DNA from: CAWHHZ01 sp963829355
GTDB taxonomy: Bacteria > Acidobacteriota > Thermoanaerobaculia > Gp7-AA8 > JAHWKK01
Assembly (NCBI GenBank): GCA_963829355.1
Contig: CAWHHZ010000009.1
Coordinates: 62,001 to 126,000 of the forward strand
Reading direction: 5' to 3'
DNA length: 64,000 bases
The position numbers were made by a program, and so were the translations under genes. This document shows positions 41,008-50,989 of the stretch, piece by piece. How positions within the stretch are numbered: position 1 is the first letter of the stretch; every line of letters begins with the position of its first letter. The notes beneath the pieces were generated by a model. The model saw nothing but the letters and a program-made list of their open reading frames with translations. It was not told the origin of the DNA and searched no databases.

Positions 41008-43974
41008 TCAGAACCGCAACCCTGCGGAGAGCTGATAGGTCCGCGGGAACTGGTAGTGAAGCGAGCTCGTGGCCTGACCGAAGTTGGCCCGCTTCTCCCA
41101 ATGAACGCCCTCGACAGGCGTCTCGGTGAAGGGGTTGAAGTCGGCGCATCCGGAAGTCTGACCCTCGTCACAGCTGAGGACCGTGACGGCAGTGCTTCCG
41201 TTGACCTGAGCCGACTCGTTGAACAGGTTGATGATGTCTCCCTGGACAAACAGGTCGAACTGGCCGATGTTGAACACCCAGTTGAGCGCCAGATCGGTCG
41301 CCGTCACATCCTCCCATCGGTATTCGCCGCGATCGCTGAAGTAGTAGAGCAGCGTCGAAGGCGAAGTCGCGTATCCCGGGTTGTCCACATACGATCCGAC
41401 ATCGACGTTGGCGGATGCCGAGTACGGGGTGCCGGACTCATATCGCTCGAGAAGCGTGACGTTCAGATTGCCGAGTGACCCGAGCGGCTGATCGTACGAG
41501 GCCCACAGACGGGCCTTGTGAGTCTGATCGCTGAGCAGCAGACCGACCGGGTTGTGCTGCGAGTACCCTTTGTACTCCGTGTAGGTGTTGATCACATCGG
41601 CGAGAGGGCCACTGCCACGGTTTTCGCCTTCGGTGTTTCCTTTGGTCTCTGACCAGGTGTAGTTGCCACCGAGGTTGAGCCGTGGCATGACTCGATAGTT
41701 CGCCTGCAGCTGGAGCGCCTGATAGCTGCGCTCGAGATCGTTGGTGTTGCCGTACGTGACGATGTCGAGCTCTCCCACCACCGGATCATTGACGATGTCT
41801 CCGGGTGTCGTGGACACCGCGTAGAAATCGCTCCAGTCGCGATCGATGACGTCGGCCCGGAAGAAGCCCTTTGTACCGATCTGGGTTCCGAAGCCCAGGG
41901 TGATTTCGTCGACACTCGGGGAGAGCAGATCGCCAGGGAAGCGCTGGTTGACTCCCGGGACTCCGGCAAAGAACAGAAGGTCGCCGTTGTCGTAACCGCA
42001 GTTACCCTCATCATCACACGCGTTGAGGAACCATGTGTAGACTTCCTCGAGGACGTCGAACGGACCGAGTCCACTATCTGGCCCACCGACCTCGGGACCC
42101 TGGTACTCGAACAGGAAGTACGCGGGATTCCCGCCGCCGCCGGCACCGCCGACGCCTTCCTGAATCCGCGAGACGTACTTGCTGTAGCCCGCGTTCAGCC
42201 GATAGCGTCCATCCCCACCGATGTCGTAGATGAGCCCGAGCCGGGGGCTGAGGTTATCGTCCTTGGAGATCGGGTTGCCGGCGCTGTCGGCTCCGTCGTT
42301 CTTGTCGTAGCGCACACCGAGGTTGAAGCTCCACTGACTGTTGAGATCCCATTTGTCGTTGACGAAGAACGAGTCGGTCACGAAGTCAGAACCTTCGGAC
42401 AGCGTGAGAATCGGACTCCAGAAGAGCGTGTCTCCCGGTGCCACGACCGGACGCAGCTCGCCACTGGCGGTTCTGGTCGGTTCGATGCCGCTGTAGGTGT
42501 AGACCTGAAGATTGGAGCCCGACTGGTAGTTGTTCGACAGCCGGGATTCGGCAAAGTTCTCGTACCCTGCCACGAGGTTGTGGGATCCGAGACCCGCCGT
42601 CGCGAGGTAATACGTGCCTTTGACGTTGTAGTACTCGTTCTCGCGCGCCTCGTCTCCGCAAACGCCGCAGAAGATCGGGGCGCCCCACGCTCCGCCGTAA
42701 GTGTTGTCGTAGGCCCAGCTTCCGAGTGCCAGGTCGTGCGGATCGTTCGGGTCCTGCGTGACGTAGTCACCGCCGCTGCCGGCGAACACGAGGTCACGGG
42801 TCGAGTAGCCAGCCTCGACCAGGAAGTTGCTCGACACGACACCGCTGTAGTTTGCGGTGATCATCTCGCGCGGAAGCTGTCGTCCGTTGAGATCCATCGT
42901 TTCGATGTTCCAGCAGCCAAACGCGCAGTGTGGTGTCTGGTCCACGGTGTAGTCGAGGTAGGAGCCGACGAGACTGTGATTCTGTCCGATCTGTCCTGTC
43001 AGCTTGACCTCGTATCGTTCATCGGTCTGGACCGTGGTGGGAAGTGCGATGGTCGAATTGGTAAAGAAGCCCGGGATGCTCTGCTCGAAGTATCGTCCCG
43101 CGGTGAAGAACCAGAGACGATCCCGCACGATGAATCCACCCAGAGTGGCTTCGTACACTTCATTGAGACTGCTCTCGTCCTGCGGCTCGCCAAATGGCGT
43201 CGTCTCATCCCATGACGGATCGGAGAAGCTGTCGCGGAAGCTGCCGGAGAACTCGTTACCGCCCGACTTGGTGATCGCGGAGACGACTCCACCGGTGAAG
43301 CGGCCGAACTCCGCGGAGATCGACCCGGTCATGACCGAGGTCTCTTCGATTGCATCTTCGATGAACAGATCATCAGTCTGTCCACGAAGGTTCTCGTTCG
43401 TCACGGCACCATTGATCAGAAAGAGCGAGTCGAACGACGCCGCTCCGGAAATCGTGACGACGGGATTCGCCCGGGTGCTTCCCGGGCCGGTCGAACTGAC
43501 GCCCGGCGCAAACTCGGTGATCTGTCGAACCGTACGGCCGATCGGGAGCTGCTCGACGACCTCCTCGTTGTAGTTCGACTGGATCTCGGTCGTCTCGATG
43601 ACTGCCGGAGCAGCCGCCGTGACCGTGATCGACGACGTCACGGACGTCAACTGCATGTCCGCGTTGACCCGCTCGGTCTTTGCGAGCCCAATCTGCACCG
43701 TACGCGCGATCGGAGCGAGCCCGTCCATCTCGAAGGTGACCGTGTAGTCACCGGGAGGGATTGAAGGAAATACATAACTTCCGTTGATGTCGGTCGTGGT
43801 GACCCGAACTCCCTGCATGCTCGGAGAACTGATCGTCACCGTCACGCCCGGCAGATTCTCTCCGCCATGCTCGACGCGCCCTCCGAGTGAGCTCGTCGTT
43901 CCCTGCGCGAAGACAGATGTCGACGCGAGGAGAAACAACGCGAGCACGACTCCAATACTTCTCAAACTACTCAT
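41008..43974 (-). CDS. TonB-dependent receptor with N-terminal carboxypeptidase-regulatory-like domain
   Basis: 988 residues. A signal peptide (MSSLRSIGVVLALFLLASTSVFAQ) precedes a CarboxypepD_reg-like beta sandwich (GRVEHGGENLPGVTVTISS, NGSYVFPSIPPGDYTVTFEMDGL). The plug follows (VVEQLPIGRTVRQITEFAPG, then FLINGAVTNENLRGQ, SAEFGRFTGGVVSAITKSGGNEF), then a long barrel ending in an aromatic-rich FPRTYQLSAGLRF with a terminal Phe, as expected for Bam insertion. This architecture is expanded in Acidobacteria and Bacteroidetes for import of large substrates. AGGAGG precedes the start. No partner lipoprotein is adjacent. Confidence 0.94.
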   Translation of the reverse strand: MSSLRSIGVVLALFLLASTSVFAQGTTSSLGGRVEHGGENLPGVTVTISSPSMQGVRVTTTDINGSYVFPSIPPGDYTVTFEMDGLAPIARTVQIGLAKTERVNADMQLTSVTSSITVTAAAPAVIETTEIQSNYNEEVVEQLPIGRTVRQITEFAPGVSSTGPGSTRANPVVTISGAASFDSLFLINGAVTNENLRGQTDDLFIEDAIEETSVMTGSISAEFGRFTGGVVSAITKSGGNEFSGSFRDSFSDPSWDETTPFGEPQDESSLNEVYEATLGGFIVRDRLWFFTAGRYFEQSIPGFFTNSTIALPTTVQTDERYEVKLTGQIGQNHSLVGSYLDYTVDQTPHCAFGCWNIETMDLNGRQLPREMITANYSGVVSSNFLVEAGYSTRDLVFAGSGGDYVTQDPNDPHDLALGSWAYDNTYGGAWGAPIFCGVCGDEARENEYYNVKGTYYLATAGLGSHNLVAGYENFAESRLSNNYQSGSNLQVYTYSGIEPTRTASGELRPVVAPGDTLFWSPILTLSEGSDFVTDSFFVNDKWDLNSQWSFNLGVRYDKNDGADSAGNPISKDDNLSPRLGLIYDIGGDGRYRLNAGYSKYVSRIQEGVGGAGGGGNPAYFLFEYQGPEVGGPDSGLGPFDVLEEVYTWFLNACDDEGNCGYDNGDLLFFAGVPGVNQRFPGDLLSPSVDEITLGFGTQIGTKGFFRADVIDRDWSDFYAVSTTPGDIVNDPVVGELDIVTYGNTNDLERSYQALQLQANYRVMPRLNLGGNYTWSETKGNTEGENRGSGPLADVINTYTEYKGYSQHNPVGLLLSDQTHKARLWASYDQPLGSLGNLNVTLLERYESGTPYSASANVDVGSYVDNPGYATSPSTLLYYFSDRGEYRWEDVTATDLALNWVFNIGQFDLFVQGDIINLFNESAQVNGSTAVTVLSCDEGQTSGCADFNPFTETPVEGVHWEKRANFGQATSSLHYQFPRTYQLSAGLRF

Positions 43975-44615
43975 GTGAACCTCCTGAAAGTTGAAGACAA
44001 TAAACTGCGATGCTTCGCCTACAGGAGCACGCGGAGTGCCGTCGGCGTAGACTTATTTCAAAGTATTGATACAACATGAGATTTACGCCGTATTTCGCCG
44101 ATTCAGATGCCAGCCCGGAATTCACCTGATTGAACCCGCCTGGTAGCACTGTCAGTGAAGATTCTGTCAACGCACGCGGTTTCCGGCGGCCGATTGAAAC
44201 ACGCGAAGTTACGCACCTGAAAACGAGTTGGCGCACCTGTCATCAATCGACATTTGCATGTCACGCGTGTGAAAGCGATTCGATACGAAACGGATTGAGC
44301 CGAGAAGATTCAAAAGACCGAATTGACGGGATCGGAGAGCCGCGCCCGCCGGCCGAGTCTCGTGTATGGCCGCGCGCCTGTCGAGACCAATCACTCGGTG
44401 CTCGATCGAACTGCCATGGGCTCCCGTGTTTCGGCGGGGACTGCGTTGCGGAAGTTGAGGCCGATCCACAACGTGAGCGCTTTCGTTCTCCTTCGGCCCA
44501 CGACTCCAGCGGGTGATCCTGATCTCTGGTGACGACGAGTCTCTCTCATCTGCACGCCTCCCGTTTGATGTACGACCTCCGAGGACTGGTCCGGTCCTGG
44601 AATCATGAGACGATC
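43975..44615. other. Gene-free spacer upstream of the TonB receptor
   Basis: No convincing coding sequence on either strand; the open frames here have mixed, Arg/Ser-rich composition and no ribosome sites. AGGAGG at 43980-43986 belongs to the receptor. The segment nearest the receptor (44040-44110) is AT-rich and is the likely promoter region. Confidence 0.5.
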
Positions 44616-46361
44616 TCAAAGCCGCGATGCATCGCGGATCGCTGCGAGCGATCGCTCGATCTGAACATGAAGGTCGGGGGGAGCTCCGTAAAACACCTTC
44701 TCGATCGTCCCGTCCGGTCGTGCAACGAAGAGCGTGGGCACGGCCTGTATGCCGCCGAAGGCAGCGATCACCTCCGGAGTGCCCATCACGACGCGGGCCC
44801 GCGGCTGTATCTGGCTGACCACTTTCTCGACATGCTCGAGATCGCTCTCGATTGCGATCGCGACGATGTCCACCTCGGCTCCATCGAACTTCTTCATCCA
44901 CGCCATGGTTTCCAGGCAGGGAGGACACCAGGTCGCCCAGAACTCGATCAGGACCGGCTTGTCCGACTCCCGGCCGAGCATGAGTGGCCGGCCGTCGAGA
45001 TCAACGACCTCGACGGCCGGCAGCCGGAGCTCGCGCGTCCCCGTCTCGTTCGCCGGAAGCGATACGACCTCGCCGCCGGAGAGACGATAGTCGATCAGCC
45101 GTCTGAGATCGCTCTGGAACGCCCGGCGATTGGCGAGCTCCCTCCACGGAACGTATTTCCCTGTCTCTGGTCCGCCCCAGGCATAGAAATCCTCGGGACG
45201 GGCAATCAACGCCTCGTCGACGAAGATCGCGGGATACTTGTCCACACCGAAAGCCTTTGCCTTCGGTGACGCTCCGAGGTCCTCTGCACGGAACTGCACC
45301 CGATCTCCGTACTCATCAACCACTTCCCTGACCAGCAAACTTGCCGGATCGGAGAGGCTTCACGTGTAAGGCCAGCGAACCAGAGTCACCACGACCGGCG
45401 CCGCGTGCTCCGCAGTGTTGTCCGCCGGCAGGGCGTGCAGCATCGACGCGTAAAACGGCAGCACCACGCCGGCAATCAACTCACTTCTCTCTTCGTCATC
45501 CTCCGCGAGGCGGACGAAGAGCGTCTCGATCGGATCGTTCATCTCCTGCGGGGGCGCGGATGCAGGCTCACCTCCACGGTTCTGCTGCGCTGCAGCCAGA
45601 CGGCTCTCCAGAAGAACGAGCGCGGCTCCGTCGATCGCGCCACGGTCGAGCAGCGCTCGCGCTTCCTTCAGTCTGGCGCTGATCGGAATCGCCGCACCAC
45701 CTGTCGGTTCGGTTTCGAAAACCGCAAGCGCCAGTCCATCGACCTCAGCGAGGCCACGAGCGACCGCGGACCCGCTGAGCGCGAGCTCGCCCCGTTGCGG
45801 CCCTTCCATCTCGAGACCGCGGAGAAACGAAGCCAGTCTCGCCTGCCCGACCGCCTCACCGAGATAGTAGAGACCAGACTCGGGAGAGGTGATCTGCCCG
45901 TACGCCAGACTCGCCTCCCGGAGGACGTCCGCCTTGTTCTGCGCCGCCTGGATCATCGCTCGCTGCAGACGATTCGCCGGCAGATCACGCCTCTCCTCGA
46001 AGAGGGGCGCAGAGTCTCGCCACACTCTTTCGAGCTGTTCCTGCGTGTCCACCGAAGACTGGTGCTCGGCGAGAAACCCGAGAGCGTGAATGTCAGCCAA
46101 CGGTTCGCGCAGTCTGTAGAGCTCGACGAGTGGGTCCGGGCTGGTCTTTGCGCGGTTGAGTGCCGCATCCTGACGGTTGATCATCTCGGCGAGCGCCGGC
46201 GGTGTGTTCGCGTTGTGCAGCGCCGCGAGGCGCTGCTCGAGCTCAGGAAGCTGCGCGTCGAGTTGTGCCGCGAGCGGTCGAACGGGTGTGCGCTGCTCTC
46301 CGCAGCCATTCAGCGCGAGCAGCAACAGCAACAACGAGAACCATTCGCGACGATCACCCAT
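44616..46361 (-). CDS. Candidate selenoprotein: lipoprotein with thioredoxin-fold and TlpA domains, in-frame UGA
   Basis: One frame from the ATG at 46361 (GGAGGAG site) to 44616, interrupted only by TGA at 45360-45362. Read through, it gives 581 residues. Lipobox LNGC (Cys20); an alpha-helical region to about 310; a thioredoxin-like unit with VVVTLVRWPYT, the UGA as residue 334, SLSDPASLLVREVVDEYG, then AFGVDKYPAIFVDEAL with a cis-Pro; and a TlpA domain with WATWCPPC. The UGA falls where the first redox Cys of the fold belongs. A SECIS-like hairpin follows (45330-45350). If UGA is a stop, the second half (44616-45338) would have a TTG start without a good ribosome site. Likely a periplasmic thiol-redox protein. 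Confidence 0.75.
45330..45350 (-). promoter_or_regulatory. SECIS-like hairpin after the in-frame UGA
   Basis: On the transcript GA pairs with UC at the base, a single U (45348) is bulged, and CCGGCA pairs with UGCUGG (one G-U) around the loop AGUU (45338-45341). The loop starts 18 bases after the UGA, the same spacing as in E. coli fdhF, whose SECIS also has a bulged U and a loop containing GU. Confidence 0.65.
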
Positions 46362-46711
46362 ATCTCCTCCAGACAAGCTCCGGCGAAACAGACTGACATC
46401 CGCGCTCGACGCACGAAAAGCCCTATGTGACGAACAGGCCGTCGTCCGGTCCGGACGACGGCGGTATCCTGTACCCACTCTGCGCCCTGAGATCGTGAAA
46501 GTCGACAGTCGTGAAGCAACGAAATAGTGACGGTAAGGCTGTTCCTTAACCGCACGGACACGCCCCCATAATCGGACAGCGGCCAAGTCGGATGACGTGG
46601 AAGGCCCGGTCATGACACGCAACTTCCGCAAGCACTTGAGTCCACTGGTTGCTGTGAACTCCCCGGAAACGCGCAGGGAATCAGCGCCGCCGTTCCCGAT
46701 CCGGCACACCT
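46362..46711. other. Gene-free spacer with a 23-base palindrome
   Basis: Upstream region of the candidate selenoprotein gene and downstream of the acyltransferase. No gene seen. The only strong structure is the palindrome at 46439-46461. Confidence 0.5.
46439..46461. promoter_or_regulatory. Perfect 11-1-11 palindrome upstream of the candidate selenoprotein gene
   Basis: CCGTCGTCCGG, a central T, and CCGGACGACGG, about 80 bases upstream of the start at 46361. It could be an operator or an RNA hairpin; it has no T-tract. Confidence 0.4.
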
Positions 46712-47677
46712 CTACTGCCACTCTTCGCTCAGTGAATCGAGCAGCTCGTCCTTCTCGCGCCAGAGCTGGTTGACCCATGAACGCACTCGCTCCTGGTACT
46801 CCGGATCGTTTGCGTAGTCGCCCCCGATGAGCTCAGGCTGGATCGGAAGCTCGCGGATCTTCACGACGACGCGCTTCATCCGGCCTTCGAGAAACTGGAA
46901 GAACGTCGGCGCGCCGTCCGGGTAGAAGATCGTCACGTCGATCAGGGCTTCGAATTGCTCGCCCATCGAGTCGAGAGCGAGAGCGATCCCCCCTGCACGT
47001 GGTCGAAGAAGATGACGATAGTCCGCTCCCCTCGCCGCGTGTTTCTCAGGTGTAAATCTGGTGCCCTCCAGGAAGTTTCCGACAGCAGTCGGGACGAGGA
47101 GGTACTTCTCACACGCCTTCCGAATCGCAGCCAGATCCTCCCCTCGCCGCTCCGGATTCCTACGCAGGAACTCCTCCGAGTGGCGGCTCATGAAAGGGAA
47201 GTCGAGCGCCCACCACGCAAGACCCGCAAACGGTACCCAGATCAGAACCCTCTTCAATGTGAATTTCACGAGCGGGATCCGCCGGTTCAGTACTTTCTGG
47301 AGAACGAACACATCGGCCCAGCTCTGGTGGTTCGCCACGACCAGATACCAGCCATCAGGCCGAAGTTGCTCCACGCCTTCGACCTCCCACTCGACGTCCT
47401 GCATCAGCGAAATCCACCGCCCGTTTCCCTCGATCCACCACTCTACGATCGCGTTGAGCATCGGATCGATCCGCTTCCTGACCGCAGGAATCGGCACCAC
47501 GAGCTTGACCAGCGCAAGGGGAAGGATCGCCATCGATCCGGCTACCGTGTTCAACGAAAGGAGCGAGAACGCAATCAGTCCGCGTATCGGGTGCGGAAGG
47601 AACCGCAGCGGGGCCTTCGATTCAGTGCGCTTCGGGGTCACGCGCGCAATTCTGTCAAGAATCGCGCCGGGCGTCAC
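46712..47677 (-). CDS. Lysophospholipid acyltransferase (YihG/PlsC-like)
   Basis: 321 residues. The acyltransferase motif NHQSWADVFVLQ (NHxxxxD) is followed by VPFAGLAWWALDFPFMSRHS, RNPERRGEDLAAIRKACEK, PTAVGNFLEGTRFT and LLRPRAGGIALALDSMG, a run that closely follows E. coli YihG as I recall it. An N-terminal hydrophobic segment (GLIAFSLLSLNTVAGSMAILPLALVKLVV) anchors it in the inner membrane. It acylates lysophosphatidic acid or a similar acceptor. Start GTG at 47677 is likely but a later start is possible. Confidence 0.9.
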   Translation of the reverse strand: MTPGAILDRIARVTPKRTESKAPLRFLPHPIRGLIAFSLLSLNTVAGSMAILPLALVKLVVPIPAVRKRIDPMLNAIVEWWIEGNGRWISLMQDVEWEVEGVEQLRPDGWYLVVANHQSWADVFVLQKVLNRRIPLVKFTLKRVLIWVPFAGLAWWALDFPFMSRHSEEFLRRNPERRGEDLAAIRKACEKYLLVPTAVGNFLEGTRFTPEKHAARGADYRHLLRPRAGGIALALDSMGEQFEALIDVTIFYPDGAPTFFQFLEGRMKRVVVKIRELPIQPELIGGDYANDPEYQERVRSWVNQLWREKDELLDSLSEEWQ

Positions 47678-47716
47678 GCCGGCAAGCCTGAGCCATCGCC
47701 AACCTTACGAGTCGTG

Positions 47717-50700
47717 TCACCGCCTCGAGGTCAGCCGTCGCCGATCACCCGTAACAAGGATGGCCGGCTCGATTTTGTAGACCACAGAGTTTCCCTCTGC
47801 GTCCTCGAGGGAGATGCGGAGATCGGCCGGCCCGGTAACCGTCTCCGTTACCTCACTCAGATCAACACGGTACAGCACGCCGTCGGGCTGCGATATCGGT
47901 CCGTGTCCGGCCAGATCATCGCCTGCTTCCACCGCCGTCAACACGCGCCACTCGGACTCCGCGCTCCCGGCGGGAGCATGCCTTCGATACTCCACTTTCG
48001 TTGTGCCAGCCGCAGGCCTGCTGAACCCGGACAGGGCGAAATCGACCGCAGAGAAGGTCAGCATGGCCGTGGAACCTCGCGAGAACGCGGTGTTTGTCTG
48101 TCCAGCGGCGTCGGAGATCCTCAGGGATGTCAGCGTCGGCGGGAATGAATCTTCGTTCCGTGTGTCGAAGGTGGAGCTCAGAGTGGCCTCGACAGGTTCT
48201 CCGGCGAGAACAAACGAATCGGTGGAAGTTTCGAGTACATAGGTCCCCGCCTCCGGAAGAGTCGCCGAGATCGCGAACTGGCCCATGACGGGAGACGGCT
48301 CGGGAGTGGCGATGACAGCTCCATCGCTCGCGTAGAGCCGCGCTTCCGTATGCGGTGAGTCTGAGAGTCGCAACTCGTGGTTGGGACCGATCCACAGCAT
48401 TGATGACATCATCACCTCACCGATCGCGCCTGTGAAGGAGGATGGAAAAGCCGGCATGCTCCCGATCGTGACGGGCTGACCTGAGGGAGAAATGTGATCC
48501 GACAGCCGAGGTGTGCTCCGCCGTCCCGGGACAATGCCCTCTTCGATCGCCGAGAGCTCCGCCTTGATCGCAAGTCGCTCCGACAGCGAACCCGCCCCTT
48601 CCTCGAAAGAGCCGCTGATCTCGACGACACTAGCTGCCCCGGCGTCGGCCTGCGAAGGCGCGAGCCAGGCGACGAACTCGGTCGAGGGCACCTGCTCCAT
48701 GTCGTCTATCGGTGCGGCTTTGCTGGCCACAGTTTCGGTCCCGCGTGTGATCCAGATCGAAGAGAAGACCCTCGTCGCAGGATCGATGAGATTGTCGGGG
48801 ATCGCTAGCCTCAGCGGCAACTCGATCCAGTCGCCAGTCTCGATGACGAGATGGACGTCCGCCTCGATCCCTTTCACCGGCTGATACGAGACGGTCCAGC
48901 TCGTCCGCTGCTCCGGATCGAATGCTCGCTCGAATGCCCGGATCTCGAGCCTTTCCGAAGCTCCGGAGACAAAGACTTCCCTGGCCGGATCGACGAAGGT
49001 GATCAAATCGAAAAGGCTCCCCGAGAGAGAGGGGTGCAGAACGACAAGGTCCCCCAGCGAGAGCGCTCCTCGATCGGACAGCAACCGACCCTGGACGTCT
49101 CTTCCCCTGAACTCGAGACGATACGGCGCATCCTCCGGGCCAAGAGTCAGCTCGGAGATGGCGGCCGGTTCCAGATCCTCGACGAATACCTGATGCGAGG
49201 CAGTCGATGACTTCGCATCGATCCAGAGAATTGCTGAGCCTGCTCCAATCATGAGATCCGTGACCGGATCTTCCCCCGTCAGCAATGCCTGGGTCATCAT
49301 GCTGTCGGTCCCGAGACGCGCGATCGCGTCTCCGGTGCCGCTCCATCTCAACCGGAAAGTGGCGGCCTTTGTCACGGCCCACGGGATCGACACGGAACCT
49401 GACCCTCCGGTCACCCGGATCAGACCGCCAAAGCTGAGTGATCCCTGTCGAGGGCTTTCGATTACGTCTGGGTCAATCGACAACTCGAGATTTACCAGAC
49501 GAGCCTCGCCCGGCGCGACCGCAATCTCGGCCCCGGACGAGTCCAACTCGATACCGTCCCTCTCTCCTTCAATCTCCAGGGTGTACGTGTGAGCCGTGTC
49601 AGATCGATTCGTGAGATAGAGGGATCTCTTCAAAGGCCCCGGACCGTCGGGCACAATTCCGAAGGACAACTCGGAGGGCGACGCGAACAGATCGGCGACT
49701 ACCGCGTCGGGGGCGTACACGGCTCCGGCGCCGCCCGCCATCACCTCTTCGTCGATCTTCGCCGCAGCGTCAATCACTGCCGTGCGTACGCGACGCGCCG
49801 ACCATCCAGGATGAATCGAGCGTACGAGCGCCACCACCCCCGCAACATGCGGCGACGCCATGGAGGTCCCGCTGTAGGCGGCGAAGCCCCCACCTGGAAC
49901 TGACGACACGATCGATACCCCGGGGGCAGAGATCTCTGGCTTGATGGAGGCCGTTGGAACGACCGGCCCTTTCGACGAGAAGCTCGCAAGCTTCCCTTGA
50001 CGGTCGATCGCCCCTACCGTGATGGCATTCGGTGCTCTTCCCGGAGAACCGATGTCGAGGAACCGTCCGCTGTTGCCGGCAGCTACGCAGAACACGATCC
50101 CCCCATCGAACGCTCGCTCGATACTCCTGATGACCGGATCGTCCGGGACAGCGGGGCGCCCGAGACTCATGTTGACGACCTGTGCTCCCTTCGAGACAGC
50201 TTCTTCGATGCCCGCAAGCACCCACGAGTCTCGACCTGATCCAGTCTGGTCGAGAACCTTGAGCGCGAGAAGAGAGGCATCCGGCGCCACACCGAGAAGT
50301 TTGTCGCTGTTTGCTGCGACAATCCCCGCTACGTGTGTCCCATGCCCGGCATCATCCATGGGATCGTCATCATTGTTGACGAAGTCGCGTCCGCCGATGA
50401 CTTTATAGCCCGCACCGATCCCCCCTCCCAGCGCCGGGTGGTGGTAGTCGATCCCAGAATCGATGATGGCGACGACGACTCCCGCTCCCCGATTTTGGTG
50501 ACTGGCCCAGACGGCGGGCGCTCCGACCTGCTCGACGCTCTCATGAAGCAGCGCCCTCACGTGCCGGTCAGGATGGACTTTGCGTACGTAACTGAGTGCA
50601 CGAATCGAGTCGACCGCGTCCGGATCGACGGTGGCGGACACGCCCGCAAAGGTCATGGAGTATCGGTGATGAATCGTCGAGCGCACGGTCTCACCACGCT

Positions 50701-50989
50701 TCGAAGCTGTGCGGGACACATCGAGGTCGATCGCCTGCAGGTCCTTCTCGAGGCGCTCGAATAAAACATCGAGCTCCGACGTCGCAACACTCGATCCCCT
50801 GAAAGCCCGCCCGAAAGTCGGTTCCGCATCGAGCTCGATGATGATCTCCCCGGGGAGATCGCCGCGCAAGAGGCTCGATTCCGCCAGGTCGGGGACCAGC
50901 GGCTCACGACTGATATGTCGCTCGATCTGGCTGCCGTCGACCGCGAGGGCCGCCAGAAGGGCAGCCGCAACCACTATGAACCGAGGCAT
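47717..50989 (-). CDS. Secreted subtilisin-family serine protease (S8)
   Basis: About 1090 residues from the ATG at 50989 with a signal peptide (MPRFIVVAAALLAALAVDGS). A propeptide (to about 150) is followed by the catalytic domain: Asp177 in IIDSGIDYHHP, His216 in GHGTHVAGI, the oxyanion Asn306 in AAGNSG and Ser376 in SGTSMASPHVAG. The C-terminal 650 residues are beta-rich, without a recognisable sorting signal. Size matches large extracellular subtilases with protein-binding C-terminal modules. Probably degrades extracellular protein. The gene stands alone. Confidence 0.93.
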   Translation of the reverse strand: MPRFIVVAAALLAALAVDGSQIERHISREPLVPDLAESSLLRGDLPGEIIIELDAEPTFGRAFRGSSVATSELDVLFERLEKDLQAIDLDVSRTASKRGETVRSTIHHRYSMTFAGVSATVDPDAVDSIRALSYVRKVHPDRHVRALLHESVEQVGAPAVWASHQNRGAGVVVAIIDSGIDYHHPALGGGIGAGYKVIGGRDFVNNDDDPMDDAGHGTHVAGIVAANSDKLLGVAPDASLLALKVLDQTGSGRDSWVLAGIEEAVSKGAQVVNMSLGRPAVPDDPVIRSIERAFDGGIVFCVAAGNSGRFLDIGSPGRAPNAITVGAIDRQGKLASFSSKGPVVPTASIKPEISAPGVSIVSSVPGGGFAAYSGTSMASPHVAGVVALVRSIHPGWSARRVRTAVIDAAAKIDEEVMAGGAGAVYAPDAVVADLFASPSELSFGIVPDGPGPLKRSLYLTNRSDTAHTYTLEIEGERDGIELDSSGAEIAVAPGEARLVNLELSIDPDVIESPRQGSLSFGGLIRVTGGSGSVSIPWAVTKAATFRLRWSGTGDAIARLGTDSMMTQALLTGEDPVTDLMIGAGSAILWIDAKSSTASHQVFVEDLEPAAISELTLGPEDAPYRLEFRGRDVQGRLLSDRGALSLGDLVVLHPSLSGSLFDLITFVDPAREVFVSGASERLEIRAFERAFDPEQRTSWTVSYQPVKGIEADVHLVIETGDWIELPLRLAIPDNLIDPATRVFSSIWITRGTETVASKAAPIDDMEQVPSTEFVAWLAPSQADAGAASVVEISGSFEEGAGSLSERLAIKAELSAIEEGIVPGRRSTPRLSDHISPSGQPVTIGSMPAFPSSFTGAIGEVMMSSMLWIGPNHELRLSDSPHTEARLYASDGAVIATPEPSPVMGQFAISATLPEAGTYVLETSTDSFVLAGEPVEATLSSTFDTRNEDSFPPTLTSLRISDAAGQTNTAFSRGSTAMLTFSAVDFALSGFSRPAAGTTKVEYRRHAPAGSAESEWRVLTAVEAGDDLAGHGPISQPDGVLYRVDLSEVTETVTGPADLRISLEDAEGNSVVYKIEPAILVTGDRRRLTSRR

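Noticed and set aside
44209..44928. A 239-codon minus-strand frame in the spacer after the TlpA gene
   Set aside because: Composition is Arg/Ser-rich, part of it lies out of frame inside the TlpA gene, and no fold or start signal is visible.
44616..45338. An independent TlpA gene starting at the TTG at 45338
   Set aside because: It would begin in the middle of a thioredoxin helix, has no clear ribosome site and lacks a signal peptide, while the same frame upstream supplies a lipobox and the missing beta1 strand.
46955..48148. A 397-codon plus-strand open frame spanning the acyltransferase and protease ends
   Set aside because: It crosses two unrelated minus-strand genes and has no motif or ribosome site.
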